This document shows positions 52,256 through 60,519 of a stretch of 64,000 nucleotides of DNA, piece after piece (the stretch's first letter is position 1; every line of letters begins with the position of its first letter). The position numbers and the translations under genes are program-made. The notes under the pieces are model-generated. The model searched no databases, had not been told where the DNA came from, and worked only from the letters and a program-made list of their open reading frames with translations. The DNA comes from Algiphilus sp965216485 (GTDB lineage: Bacteria; Pseudomonadota; Gammaproteobacteria; Nevskiales; Nevskiaceae), in the NCBI RefSeq assembly GCF_965216485.1, contig NZ_OZ244162.1, positions 372,001 to 436,000 of the forward strand, written 5' to 3'.

Positions 52256-53091
52256 TGTCGAAGTACGACGACGAAGCCATCAACACCGCTCGCGATTACT
52301 ACAACAGCGAGGACGCGGATAATTTCTATTTCCACGTCTGGGGTGGCGAAGACCTTCACGTCGGTATCTACAAGGACGACAACGAGTCGATCTTTGACGC
52401 CAGCCGCCGCACCGTCGAGCGCATGGCTGAGCGCCTGCAGACGCTGTCCAAGGACAGCAAGGTGCTCGACATCGGCGGCGGCTACGGCGGTTCGATGCGC
52501 CACCTGGCCCGAACCGTGGGCTGCCACTGCACCGTGCTCAATCTGAGCGAGGTCGAGAACGAACGCGACCGGGCGATGAATCGCGAGCAGGGACTGGATG
52601 CGCTGATGGATGTGGTCGATGGGGCTTTCGAGCACCTCGACTTCCCGGACAACAGCTTCGACGTGGTGTGGTCGCAGGACGCCATCCTGCACAGCGCTGA
52701 GCGCGAGAAGGTACTCACCGAAGTGGCGCGTGTGCTCAAGCCCGGCGGCGAGTTCGTGATGACCGACCCGATGGCGGCAGACAGCTGCCCGGAGGGCGTG
52801 CTCGATCCCATTCTCGAACGCATTCATCTTTCCAGCCTCGGCACGCCGGATTTCTACATCCGCACGGCCGAAAAGCTCGGCATGAAGGACTGCGGCTTCG
52901 AGAACCACAGCGACCAGCTGCCGCGGCACTACGCCCGGGTGCGCGCTGAACTCACCCGCATGGCACCCGAACTCAAGGGCAAGGTCAGCGACGCGTACAT
53001 CGAGCGCATGAAGACCGGCCTGACCAATTGGGTCAACGGCGGCAACAACGGCTATCTGGCCTGGGGCATCTTCCTGTTCCGCAAGCAATAG
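52255..53091 (+). CDS. sdmt: Sarcosine/dimethylglycine N-methyltransferase
   Basis: 278 aa. It completes the pathway: sarcosine to dimethylglycine to glycine betaine, using SAM. Motifs are YYNSEDADNFYFHVWGGEDLHVG, the SAM site VLDIGGGYGGSMRHLA, LNLSEVENERDR, DAILHSAEREKVLTEVARVLKPGG and a C-terminal WVNGGNNGYLAWGIF. Overlap by one base with gsmt ensures co-expression. With gsmt it should give choline-independent osmoprotection, typical of halophilic or halotolerant bacteria. Confidence 0.93.
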
Positions 53092-53166
53092 ATCCACCGC
53101 GGCTGCGCCTTTGATCGGCAACGATCAGGCGTGTCAGGATGGATTCACCTGGACGTGGCAATCTGG

Positions 53167-53197
53167 AGGCCGGTCGACATCGTCGTCCGGCCTTTTT
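53167..53197 (+). terminator. Rho-independent terminator after the betaine genes
   Basis: AGGCCGG-T-CGAC, loop ATC, GTCG-T-CCGGCCT, then TTTT. An 11-bp interrupted stem with a U run, 75 bases past the second methyltransferase. Confidence 0.88.
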
Positions 53198-53212
53198 CGT
53201 TCCTGACGCACC

Positions 53213-54310
53213 ATGAAACCGATCACCGACTGGTTCCAGCAACAACTCTCCAACCCGCAGGTCATCAGCCTGTTGCTGGTGCTGCTGCTGTTCTGGGCCT
53301 TGGTGACCTTCCTGCCGGGCACCTTCATGCCGGTGTTCGCAGCCGTGGTGATTGCCTACCTGCTGGAAGGCCCCACCGGCGCGCTGGAACGCATCCTGCC
53401 GCGCTGGGCCGCGTCCATGATCATCTGGACCCTGTTCGTCACGGTCGCCATGGCCGGCTTGTTCACCATCCTGCCGCTGCTCACCCGCCAGATCACACAG
53501 CTCATTACGGAAATTCCGGCGGTGATCCGTGCGCTGCAGAACTGGATGATGACGCTGCCCGAGGAGTATCCGAACATCTTCTCGGCCCAGCAGCTGCAGG
53601 AATTCGCGGACGGGCTGAACATCAACTTCTCGCGGCTGAGCGACGAAGTGCTGGCACGCAGTTACATGGTGGGCACCGGTATCACGCTGGCGATGATCTA
53701 TGGCGTGCTGGTGCCATTGATGGTGTTCTTCCTGCTCAAGGACAAGACGCGCATCCTGCGCTGGATGCGCGGCTTCCTCCCGCGCGACATCTCCCTCATT
53801 CAGAGCGTCTGGAGTGAGGTCGATCAGCAGATTGCGAACTACGTGCGCGGCAAGGCCATGGAAATCGCCATCGTCTGGGCGGTGACCTATGTGGTCTTCG
53901 CCATCCTGGGCCTCAACTATGCCGCCTTGCTGGGCGCCATCACGGGTTTCTCGGTCCTGATTCCCTATGTGGGCGCCATCCTGGTGACCTTCCCGGTGGC
54001 CGCGGTGGCCTACTCCCAATTCGGTATCGGCCCGGAATTCGCCTGGGTGGTGGTGGCCTATGGCGTCATCCAGGCGCTGGACGGCAACGTGCTGGTACCA
54101 GTGATCTTCTCCGAGACCAATGACCTGCATCCGGTAGCCATCATCGTGGCGGTGATGTTCTTCGGCACGCTCTACGGCTTCTGGGGCGTGTTTTTTGCCA
54201 TCCCGCTGGCCACCCTGGTGGCGTCGATTCTGAAGGCCTGGCCGCGGGCACGGCAGGAGGACGCCGCCAATACCGGCGAGGGTTCCAGCAAGGAAGCCGC
54301 CGCGCCCTAG
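53213..54310 (+). CDS. AI-2E-family transporter
   Basis: 365 aa, about eight membrane helices. The N-terminal pair is VISLLLVLLLFWALVTFLPG and MPVFAAVVIAYLLEGP; the soluble stretch (about 90-150) is followed by MIYGVLVPLMVFFLLKDK, and the end is the family's TGFSVLIPYVGAIL..FPV, YGVIQALDGNVLVPVIFSE and PVAIIVAVMFFGTLYGFWG. Members (PF01594) export AI-2 or act as Na+/H+ exchangers in halophiles; next to betaine genes the latter is worth noting, but it is separated by a terminator. Confidence 0.88.
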   Translation: MKPITDWFQQQLSNPQVISLLLVLLLFWALVTFLPGTFMPVFAAVVIAYLLEGPTGALERILPRWAASMIIWTLFVTVAMAGLFTILPLLTRQITQLITEIPAVIRALQNWMMTLPEEYPNIFSAQQLQEFADGLNINFSRLSDEVLARSYMVGTGITLAMIYGVLVPLMVFFLLKDKTRILRWMRGFLPRDISLIQSVWSEVDQQIANYVRGKAMEIAIVWAVTYVVFAILGLNYAALLGAITGFSVLIPYVGAILVTFPVAAVAYSQFGIGPEFAWVVVAYGVIQALDGNVLVPVIFSETNDLHPVAIIVAVMFFGTLYGFWGVFFAIPLATLVASILKAWPRARQEDAANTGEGSSKEAAAP

Positions 54311-54372
54311 CGAATTGGCCGAACGGTCAACTGCTGCATAATGCGCCCCTGCCCACGGGAGCCCGAAAGCCG

Positions 54373-55260
54373 ATGCGCGAAGCCCTCACCAAGAATGCCC
54401 TGCGGCTGCTGTTCAAGCCGGTCATGCGACCGGAAGTACCGATCGGCTTCCAGCGCGCATGGGTGCAGGCGCTGACCCTGATCAATCTGCCCGCGCCCAG
54501 CATCGACAGCGAGTACGCCCTCTTCGGCGGAGTGCCTTGCGAGATCCTGCTTCCCAAGCAGGCACCGCGTCGCACCATCGTTTTTCTGCACGGCGGCGCC
54601 TATGTGCTCGGCTCCCCGTCCACGCATCGCGCCATAACCACGCACCTCGCCGCTGACGGGCAGGCGCGCGTGATCGTGCCCGACTACCGCCTGGCGCCCG
54701 AGCACCCGTGGCCCGCCGCCCTTGAAGATGCGGTGGCCACCTTCACGGAGGTCTGCAAACGTTTCGGGAGCGCTACCTTGAGCGGTGACTCGGCCGGCGG
54801 CGGGCTGGCGCTGTCCTGCGCACAGAAACTGCGCGACGAGGCCGCTGCGCTGCCCGAGGCGCTGCTGTTGATTTCCCCATGGGCGGACATGAGCAACAGT
54901 CAGCCCAGCCACGTCGAACGCGCCCAGCGCGAACCCATGCTGCGCGGCGACTGGTCACGGTTCTCGATGAAGGCCTTCGTCAACGGCCAGGGTGCGCCGG
55001 AGGATCCGCGCTGGTCCCCCTTGTTCGCCGATATGGCGGGCCTGCCGCCGACACGCATCCACGTCGGCAGCGAAGAAATCCTCTACGACGACGCGGTGGC
55101 GCTGGAGGCTGCCATGCAGAAGGCTGGCGTCGCAGCGTCGCTGCGCGTCTTCGACGGGCTTTGGCATGACTTCCACATGCATGCGCGCACCTTGCCGCGC
55201 GCCCGCGATGGCGTGCGCGACCTTGCCGCCTTTCTGAACGAGCACGCGCCCGTCCGCTGA
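54373..55260 (+). CDS. Alpha/beta hydrolase, hormone-sensitive-lipase family
   Basis: 295 aa esterase. The HSL signature is FLHGGAYVLGSPSTHR (HGG oxyanion hole), then VPDYRLAPEHPWPAALEDA and the nucleophile elbow LSGDSAGGGLAL; catalytic Asp and His are in GSEEILYDDAV and GLWHDFHMH. Cytoplasmic, with no signal peptide. Likely hydrolyses short to medium acyl esters. It starts 62 bases after the AI-2E gene. Confidence 0.92.
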   Translation: MREALTKNALRLLFKPVMRPEVPIGFQRAWVQALTLINLPAPSIDSEYALFGGVPCEILLPKQAPRRTIVFLHGGAYVLGSPSTHRAITTHLAADGQARVIVPDYRLAPEHPWPAALEDAVATFTEVCKRFGSATLSGDSAGGGLALSCAQKLRDEAAALPEALLLISPWADMSNSQPSHVERAQREPMLRGDWSRFSMKAFVNGQGAPEDPRWSPLFADMAGLPPTRIHVGSEEILYDDAVALEAAMQKAGVAASLRVFDGLWHDFHMHARTLPRARDGVRDLAAFLNEHAPVR

Positions 55261-55297
55261 ACGACCACGCTTGCGGCCCCAGCCCCGGGCGGTCCGT

Positions 55298-56110
55298 TCA
55301 GCGCTTGGGGCGCGCGAAGACCAGAAGGTTCTGGAAGGCTTCGCCGCAGTGCCCGCGGTGGTCAAAGAGCTGGGATTGCGCCATGCCGCTGCCGTCGCGC
55401 GCAACGCGGGTACGCGCGGCCACGCCCAGCCAGTCGCCTTCCGGTGGCCGTTCCAGGAAGACGGTCAGATCGCTGTTGACGAAAATGGTGTCCGCAAAGG
55501 GCGTCTCCCAGCTCAGCCCGTTGCCGAAGTCCGACGCGGCACATGCCAGCATCGTTGCTGAAGGCGCACGACCCGACACCAGCGGCCTTTCTGCACGAAA
55601 CCAGGCGGTAGCCGGACCCGGCTGCTCCGAATCGCCATCGGCCAGGCGGATATGCATACCGGTGGTGTGGAAAGCGGGACGATCCGGCATGCCGCCAAAG
55701 CGCACCCGGGTGGTGCAGGCCTCGGCCGATGGCACCGGCGGCGCAGCAGGCACCTGACCGAAAGCGGGCATCCCGCTGTCGGCGCGCCGTTGCATCAGCA
55801 GCAGGGCACTGGCGACTTCGCTCCCTGCCGCGTCGTGCAGGGTCACGCGCACCCGTTTCACCGATCGCCCGCCACTAATCGCCTGGGTCACGCGCAGCGG
55901 CTGCATCGGCACTGGCTTGGGCAGCTCCAGACTGAGGCGGCGCAAAGACCAATCCCCTTCCCAGCCTTCCGCTGCCGCTTCGGCCACCGCCACGCTCAGT
56001 GCCGCTGGCACCCCGCCGTGCTGAGCGGCGTCGTCCCACGGGCCGGTGGCGTGCACGGACGGATGGGCCCACTCGCCGTCCCAGCGAAGCACCGCCTCAC
56101 GCTCCGTCAT
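55298..56110 (-). CDS. Acyl-CoA thioesterase, double hot-dog type
   Basis: 270 aa. An N-terminal hot-dog with WAHPSVHATGPWDDAAQHGGVPAALSVAVAEAA and LRRLSLELPKPVPMQPL, and a second half ending NSDLTVFLERPPEGDWLGVAARTRV and LFDHRGHCGEAFQNLLVFARP, matching the 4HBT_3/TesB-like family. It hydrolyses acyl-CoA thioesters. It overlaps the alcohol dehydrogenase gene by four bases, and is translated after it. Confidence 0.82.
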   Translation of the reverse strand: MTEREAVLRWDGEWAHPSVHATGPWDDAAQHGGVPAALSVAVAEAAAEGWEGDWSLRRLSLELPKPVPMQPLRVTQAISGGRSVKRVRVTLHDAAGSEVASALLLMQRRADSGMPAFGQVPAAPPVPSAEACTTRVRFGGMPDRPAFHTTGMHIRLADGDSEQPGPATAWFRAERPLVSGRAPSATMLACAASDFGNGLSWETPFADTIFVNSDLTVFLERPPEGDWLGVAARTRVARDGSGMAQSQLFDHRGHCGEAFQNLLVFARPKR

Positions 56111-57126
56111 GCGCGCGCGGCCACGTCCACGACGACGCGGTAATGCGGGGATCCGTTACGCAGGCGATCCACCGCCTGATTGACGTCCGCGATGGGGTAA
56201 TGCTCGGTACGCGGGGCGATGCCGTGGCGTGCACAGAAATCCAGCATGGTGGCCATGGTGGCCGGCGAGCCGGTCGGTGAGCCGGAAATGCTGCGCTGGC
56301 CGCCGATCAGCGAAAAGGCACGGAATGCGACAGGCTCCAGCACGGCACCCACGAAATGCAGCCGGCCGCGCGGCGCCAATGCCGCGATATAGCGATGCCA
56401 CGGCAGCGTCACGTTGACGGTGACCAGGAGCAGGTCGAAGGTGCCCGTGAGGCGCTTGAGCGCCGATTCATCGGTGGAGGTCACAACCTGATGAGCGCCC
56501 AGGGCCTTGGCCTCGTCGGCCTTGGCCGCACTGGAGGTGAAGGCGGTGACTTCGCAACCCCAGGCGCGCGCGAACTGCACGGCGAGATGGCCGAGACCGC
56601 CGATCCCAACCACACCGACGCGATCTGTTGGCCGGATACCGAATTCCACCAGTGGCGAAAAAACCGTGATGCCGCCGCAGAACAGCGGCCCCGCGCTGGC
56701 CGCATCGAGACCTTCGGGCAGCGGCGTGACCCAGCGCCAATGCGCACGCACGGCTTCTGCAAATCCGCCGTGCCGACCGACGATGGTCTCTTCCACCGTC
56801 GAGCAGAGATGATGGTCGCCATGCGTGCAGGGCGCGCAGTGCAGACAGCTGCCGGACAGCCAGCCGAGTCCGACGCGCTGGCCTTCGCGCAAGCCCCGAG
56901 CATTGCGGCCGAGAGCGCTGATGCGACCCACCACTTCATGTCCCGGGACCAGGGGATAGACGCTCCGCCCCCATTCGTTGTCCAGCATGGAGAGATCGGA
57001 ATGGCACAGGCCGCAGGCTTCCACGGCGATCTCGACCGCATCGTCGGGCAGAGGCCCGGCGTCATAGCTGAAGGGTTCCAGTGGCGCCGCGGCAGAGGGT
57101 GCGGCCCAGGCATTGATGGTGGACAT
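56107..57126 (-). CDS. Zinc-dependent NAD(P) alcohol dehydrogenase (YahK/CAD-like)
   Basis: 339 aa medium-chain dehydrogenase. Catalytic zinc site GLCHSDLSM and GHEVVGR; structural zinc Cys cluster CLHCAPCTHGDHHLC; cofactor motif GVVGIGGLGHLAVQFARAWG. The pattern matches the YahK and cinnamyl-alcohol-dehydrogenase group, which reduces aldehydes with NADPH. Operon with the acyl-CoA thioesterase. It might process alcohols or aldehydes from alkane oxidation, by inference. Confidence 0.92.
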   Translation of the reverse strand: MSTINAWAAPSAAAPLEPFSYDAGPLPDDAVEIAVEACGLCHSDLSMLDNEWGRSVYPLVPGHEVVGRISALGRNARGLREGQRVGLGWLSGSCLHCAPCTHGDHHLCSTVEETIVGRHGGFAEAVRAHWRWVTPLPEGLDAASAGPLFCGGITVFSPLVEFGIRPTDRVGVVGIGGLGHLAVQFARAWGCEVTAFTSSAAKADEAKALGAHQVVTSTDESALKRLTGTFDLLLVTVNVTLPWHRYIAALAPRGRLHFVGAVLEPVAFRAFSLIGGQRSISGSPTGSPATMATMLDFCARHGIAPRTEHYPIADVNQAVDRLRNGSPHYRVVVDVAARA

Positions 57127-57235
57127 GGTGTGTCTCCCTGACGTTATCGCTGCAGGATAGCGCGGCTTGCCGCCGGCCTCCTGAGCGTGTTGAATGAGCG
57201 CGGCCGCAGCCGGCGCGCACTAGGGAGAGACGAGC

Positions 57236-57970
57236 ATCGCCAAGCAAGCACCCGATCTTCGTGGTCGTACCGCCATGGTGACGGGCGCGGTCCATCCACT
57301 GGCCGCCGCATTGGCCGATCAGCTTGCCGCCAGCGGCGCCGATCTGGTGCTGGTCGCCCGGGAACACGAGCGGCTGGCCATGCTGGCGGAATCGCTGCAG
57401 CAGCGCTACGACACCTCCGTGATGGTGCTGGCGGCCGAGCTGAGTCAGCCTGGAACGCCACGGATGCTGTTCGACACCGTGCAACCACAGCGCCCCGTGG
57501 ACATGCTGATTCAGCATCCCGATGACGTGCCGGCCGACAACGATGCCTCATCCACCGAGGAAGCCCGGAGCCACGCCATCGTGCAACGCCGCGTCGTTGC
57601 CCTTTGCGAGCTTACACAGCGCTTCGCCGCAGGCATCGATGATCAGGGTTGGGGCCGGGTGCTGTTTATCAGCACGCCCAGCCACCATCGGGACGCCGCG
57701 CACACCGACGCCGTCACCGCCGCATCCGAGGCCTTCGTCCAGCAGTATGCTCGCTCGCTGCATCGCCGCTGGCGCGGCAGTGGGCTGGCCTGCACGCTGA
57801 TGACGAGCGCCGCCCCGCGATCGGGGCAGGATGCCGGGGCGCCCCGGCAGCAGGCGGCCACGCCTTCCGCACAGTCGGATGCTGCCACCACGCGATTGGC
57901 GCGCCGGGCACTGCAGGCACTGCTGCACGGCGCCGAGCGGGTACCTTCGCGACGACTTCGCTGGCTCTAG
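57236..57970 (+). CDS. Degenerate SDR-fold protein, apparent ATC start
   Basis: About 244 aa. The frame reads xAKQAPDLRGRTAMVTGAVHPLAAALADQLAASG, with GAVHPLA in place of the SDR glycine motif (TGxxxGxG). The usual Ser and YxxxK triad is lost (FISTPSHHRDAAHTDAVTAASEAF). In-frame codon ATC 57236 sits six bases after a good GGGAGAG and fits the N-terminal homology exactly; the next start, ATG 57275, would drop 13 residues. A non-catalytic SDR paralogue or a decaying gene. First gene of a run that includes a MAPEG and a TfoX-N gene. Confidence 0.66.
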   Translation: MAKQAPDLRGRTAMVTGAVHPLAAALADQLAASGADLVLVAREHERLAMLAESLQQRYDTSVMVLAAELSQPGTPRMLFDTVQPQRPVDMLIQHPDDVPADNDASSTEEARSHAIVQRRVVALCELTQRFAAGIDDQGWGRVLFISTPSHHRDAAHTDAVTAASEAFVQQYARSLHRRWRGSGLACTLMTSAAPRSGQDAGAPRQQAATPSAQSDAATTRLARRALQALLHGAERVPSRRLRWL

Positions 57971-58040
57971 ACATGCCCGGCACGCCGCCACAATGCGACT
58001 CTCACCATCATCCTTGGACACCCTGCAGGAGACACACACG

Positions 58041-58427
58041 ATGCTGACTTCGATCTACGCCGGCCTACTCGCACTGGTATTTCTCGTGCTTTCGATCCGC
58101 GTCATCCAGGGGCGGAGCACCGCAGGCGTCAGCCTGGGCGACGGGGGAGACGGGCGGCTGAACCGGCGCATCCGTGCGCACGCCAATTTCGCCGAGTATG
58201 TGCCGCTGTGCCTGGGGTTGATCGCACTGCTTGAGGTAGGTGGTGCCCCGGCCTGGCTGCTGCACACTCTGGGCGCCGGGCTGGTTGTCGGCCGCATCGG
58301 GCACGGCTACGCCCTGGCCTTTGCCGAGCACTTTCCCCCCGGGCGCATGGTGGGTACGCTGCTCACTTTCCTGGTGCTGCTCATCGGTGGTGTCGGCTGT
58401 CTGCTGCTTCCCTTCCTCCCAGTGTGA
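58041..58427 (+). CDS. MAPEG-family membrane protein
   Basis: 128 aa, four predicted membrane helices. The motif RLNRRIRAHANFAEYVPLCLGLIALLE is typical of MAPEG (glutathione-dependent membrane proteins), as is a late GRIGHGYAL. It may be a glutathione transferase or peroxidase; activity is not established. ATG 58041 with AGGAGA upstream. The next gene starts within its stop (GTGA). Confidence 0.87.
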   Translation: MLTSIYAGLLALVFLVLSIRVIQGRSTAGVSLGDGGDGRLNRRIRAHANFAEYVPLCLGLIALLEVGGAPAWLLHTLGAGLVVGRIGHGYALAFAEHFPPGRMVGTLLTFLVLLIGGVGCLLLPFLPV

Positions 58428-58765
58428 ACAGCGATCTGCAGCTCGCCCAACTCGTCGCCGACCAGCTCAGTGAATGGGCTCCGGTACGGCCGCGGCGCAT
58501 GTTCGGTGGGGTCGGCCTGTTCCGCGAGGGCCGCATGTTCGCGCTGGTGTACGACGGCGCGCTGTACCTGAAATGCGATGCGCAGAATGCACCCGCCTTC
58601 GATGCCGTGCAGGCGCCCGCCTTCCGTTATCAACGACAGGGACGCACCATCGCCCTGTCCTATCGCCAGGCACCGGAGGCGGCCATCGATGACGCCGACG
58701 ACCTTTGCGCCTGGGCCGACCACGCATGGCGCGCGGCCCTGTCAAAATCTCACGACGCACACTAG
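58424..58765 (+). CDS. TfoX N-terminal-domain protein
   Basis: 113 aa. PVRPRRMFGGVGLFREGRMFALVYDGALYLKCDA is the TfoX-N (PF04993) core. It lacks the C-terminal TfoX domain, so competence regulation is not implied. GTG start overlaps the MAPEG stop. Function unknown. Confidence 0.86.
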   Translation: MNSDLQLAQLVADQLSEWAPVRPRRMFGGVGLFREGRMFALVYDGALYLKCDAQNAPAFDAVQAPAFRYQRQGRTIALSYRQAPEAAIDDADDLCAWADHAWRAALSKSHDAH

Positions 58766-58774
58766 GAGACACGC

Positions 58775-59575
58775 ATGTCCTTTGATTATTCCGGGAAGAC
58801 CGTATTCGTTGCCGGTGGCACCAGTGGCATCAATCTTGGCGTTGCCAAGGCCTTTGCCAAGGCAGGCGCACGCGTCAGCGTGCTGTCCCGACGCCAGGAG
58901 AAGGTCGACGCCACGGTCGAAGCGCTCAAGGCCCTGGGCGCAGAAGCCAACGGCTATGCCGCCGACGTCCGCGACTATCCCGCCGTTGAGGCAGCACTGC
59001 AGGCCGCGCACGGGCAATTCGGCGCCTTTGACGTGCTCGTGTCCGGCGCCGCGGGCAACTTCCCGGCAAAGGCCACCGGCATGTCGGCCAACGCCTTCAA
59101 GAGCGTGGTCGACATCGACCTGCTCGGGACCTACCACGTGCTGCGCGCCGCCCATCCGCTGATGAAGAAGCCCGGCGGCTCGATCATCAACATTTCGGCC
59201 CCGCAAGCCTTTCTGCCCATGAACATGCAGATGCACGTCTGTTCGGCAAAGGCCGGCGTCGACATGGTGACCCGTGTCGGTGCACTCGAATGGGGCCCCG
59301 AAGGCCTGCGCGTCAACTCCGTTGTCCCCGGCCCCATCGAAGGCACCGAAGGCATGGAGCGCCTCGCCCCCACCGAGGCTGCGCGTAAAGCGGTCATCGA
59401 CAGCGTGCCGATGAAGCGCTATGGCCAGGCCAGCGAAATTGCCGACTGCTGCCTGTGGCTAGGCAGCGACATGGCGGCCTACGTCACCGGCGCGGTCATC
59501 CCCGTCGATGGTGGTTGGGCGCTCGGGGGGGCGACCAGTCTTGGGCAGGGGTTTGAGCAGTTGGCGGGGGGATAG
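58775..59575 (+). CDS. 2,4-dienoyl-CoA reductase-like SDR (DECR2-type)
   Basis: 266 aa. VFVAGGTSGINLGVAKAF (cofactor), VSGAAGNFPA and INISAPQAF are SDR motifs; the usual YxxxK is replaced by HVCSAKAGVDM, with Val for Tyr. The stretch EWGPEGLRVNSVVPGPIEGTEGMERL closely matches peroxisomal DECR2, which uses NADPH to reduce 2,4-dienoyl-CoA during beta-oxidation of polyunsaturated or odd-double-bond acids and also lacks the standard Tyr. So the missing Tyr is expected in this family. AGGAGAC precedes ATG 58775. Confidence 0.85.
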   Translation: MSFDYSGKTVFVAGGTSGINLGVAKAFAKAGARVSVLSRRQEKVDATVEALKALGAEANGYAADVRDYPAVEAALQAAHGQFGAFDVLVSGAAGNFPAKATGMSANAFKSVVDIDLLGTYHVLRAAHPLMKKPGGSIINISAPQAFLPMNMQMHVCSAKAGVDMVTRVGALEWGPEGLRVNSVVPGPIEGTEGMERLAPTEAARKAVIDSVPMKRYGQASEIADCCLWLGSDMAAYVTGAVIPVDGGWALGGATSLGQGFEQLAGG

Positions 59576-59601
59576 GCGTCACTGCTGAGGCGTGCCAACG
59601 G

Positions 59602-60430
59602 CATCGTCGCGATGTTGCGCAACGACGAGCCGTTTGGAGTCCCCTTCACCCGCGCCGGTAGGGGCCCGGCCCGACAGGGCCGGCGCGGGTGTGGGGTGCG
59701 GTCTTTTGGTTACTTTTCTATCGCACAATAGAAAAGTAACCCACACCGAGCAGATTGATCAGTCCGGAGCTTTGAGCATCACAGGTGCGGAACCACGAGC
59801 AAAGGTGCTGATTGAAGCGCCCTCTGATGACTCCTTTCCGCCAAGGATTCCGCGCTCTGAAGCAATCCACTCACGAGTGATTCACACAGAACGCGCGGGT
59901 CCCTTTGGTTACGGCCAAAGGAACCAAAGCCAGGGTGCCCACGGGTGGCCTGGCGCGGCTACGCCGCACCAGGTGCCCGGATCGGACGTCGTGCTCGGGG
60001 TACGCGCCGACACGACGTCCCTGTCGTGACGGCGCTTGCTCGACGTCCTGTCTCGCACCCCCTCCGCGCGCCACCCGATCCGGCCACCCGCCAAGGGCAC
60101 ATTTCCTACTGGCTCGCCGCTGCGCGGCATCGCTGCGATGTCGCGAAGCGACGAGCCGTATGGAGTCCCCTGCACCCGCGCCGGAGTAGCGCCTGCGCGC
60201 AGGGGATGGCTGGCCAGGGACGGCCCGCCAAGGCCTGTCACGACAGGGACGTCGTGTCAGGCCGACCCCGAGCACAGGTGCTACGCAGGGGCCCGGCCCG
60301 ACAGGGCCGGCGCGGGTGTGGGGTGCCCTCTCTTTGGTTCCTTTCTCTGGGCAAGCAGAGAAAGGAACCCGCACCGGGCAGAGTGATCAGTCCGGAGCGC
60401 TATCCATAACAGGTGCGGAACTTTGAGCGA
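59602..60430. repeat. Mosaic of palindromic direct and inverted repeats
   Basis: Non-coding 0.8 kb. Two copies (59602-59795 and 60131-60425) share a 39-base identical block (59661-59699 and 60288-60326), a CGACGAGCCGT(T/A)TGGAGTCCCC box, and GATCAGTCCGGAGC and ACAGGTGCGGAAC boxes. Each copy has a perfect 14-bp stem hairpin: GGTTACTTTTCTAT (59708-59721) and GGTTCCTTTCTCTG (60336-60349). A third hairpin is at 59898-59925. An exact 22-base inverted repeat occurs at 60009-60030 and 60237-60258. Confidence 0.85.
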
Positions 60431-60519
60431 AGACGGCCATTGGAGCGGCCAATGCTGAAACCCGATCGCCAAATGCACGGAGACTGGCTTGCCGCTACGC
60501 AGCATCGCTGCGAGCAACC

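Noticed and set aside
53033..54130. Minus-strand open frame opposite the AI-2E transporter
   Set aside because: His/Asp/Gln-rich shadow of a membrane protein; the plus-strand frame has the family motifs.
58775..59575. Missing catalytic Tyr in the SDR as a sign of decay
   Set aside because: DECR2-type dienoyl-CoA reductases lack the standard Tyr, and the rest of the sequence matches that family well.
59592..60409. Several open frames in the repeat region
   Set aside because: They cover palindromic repeats, have no conserved motifs and are rich in Arg/Pro as expected of non-coding GC-rich DNA.
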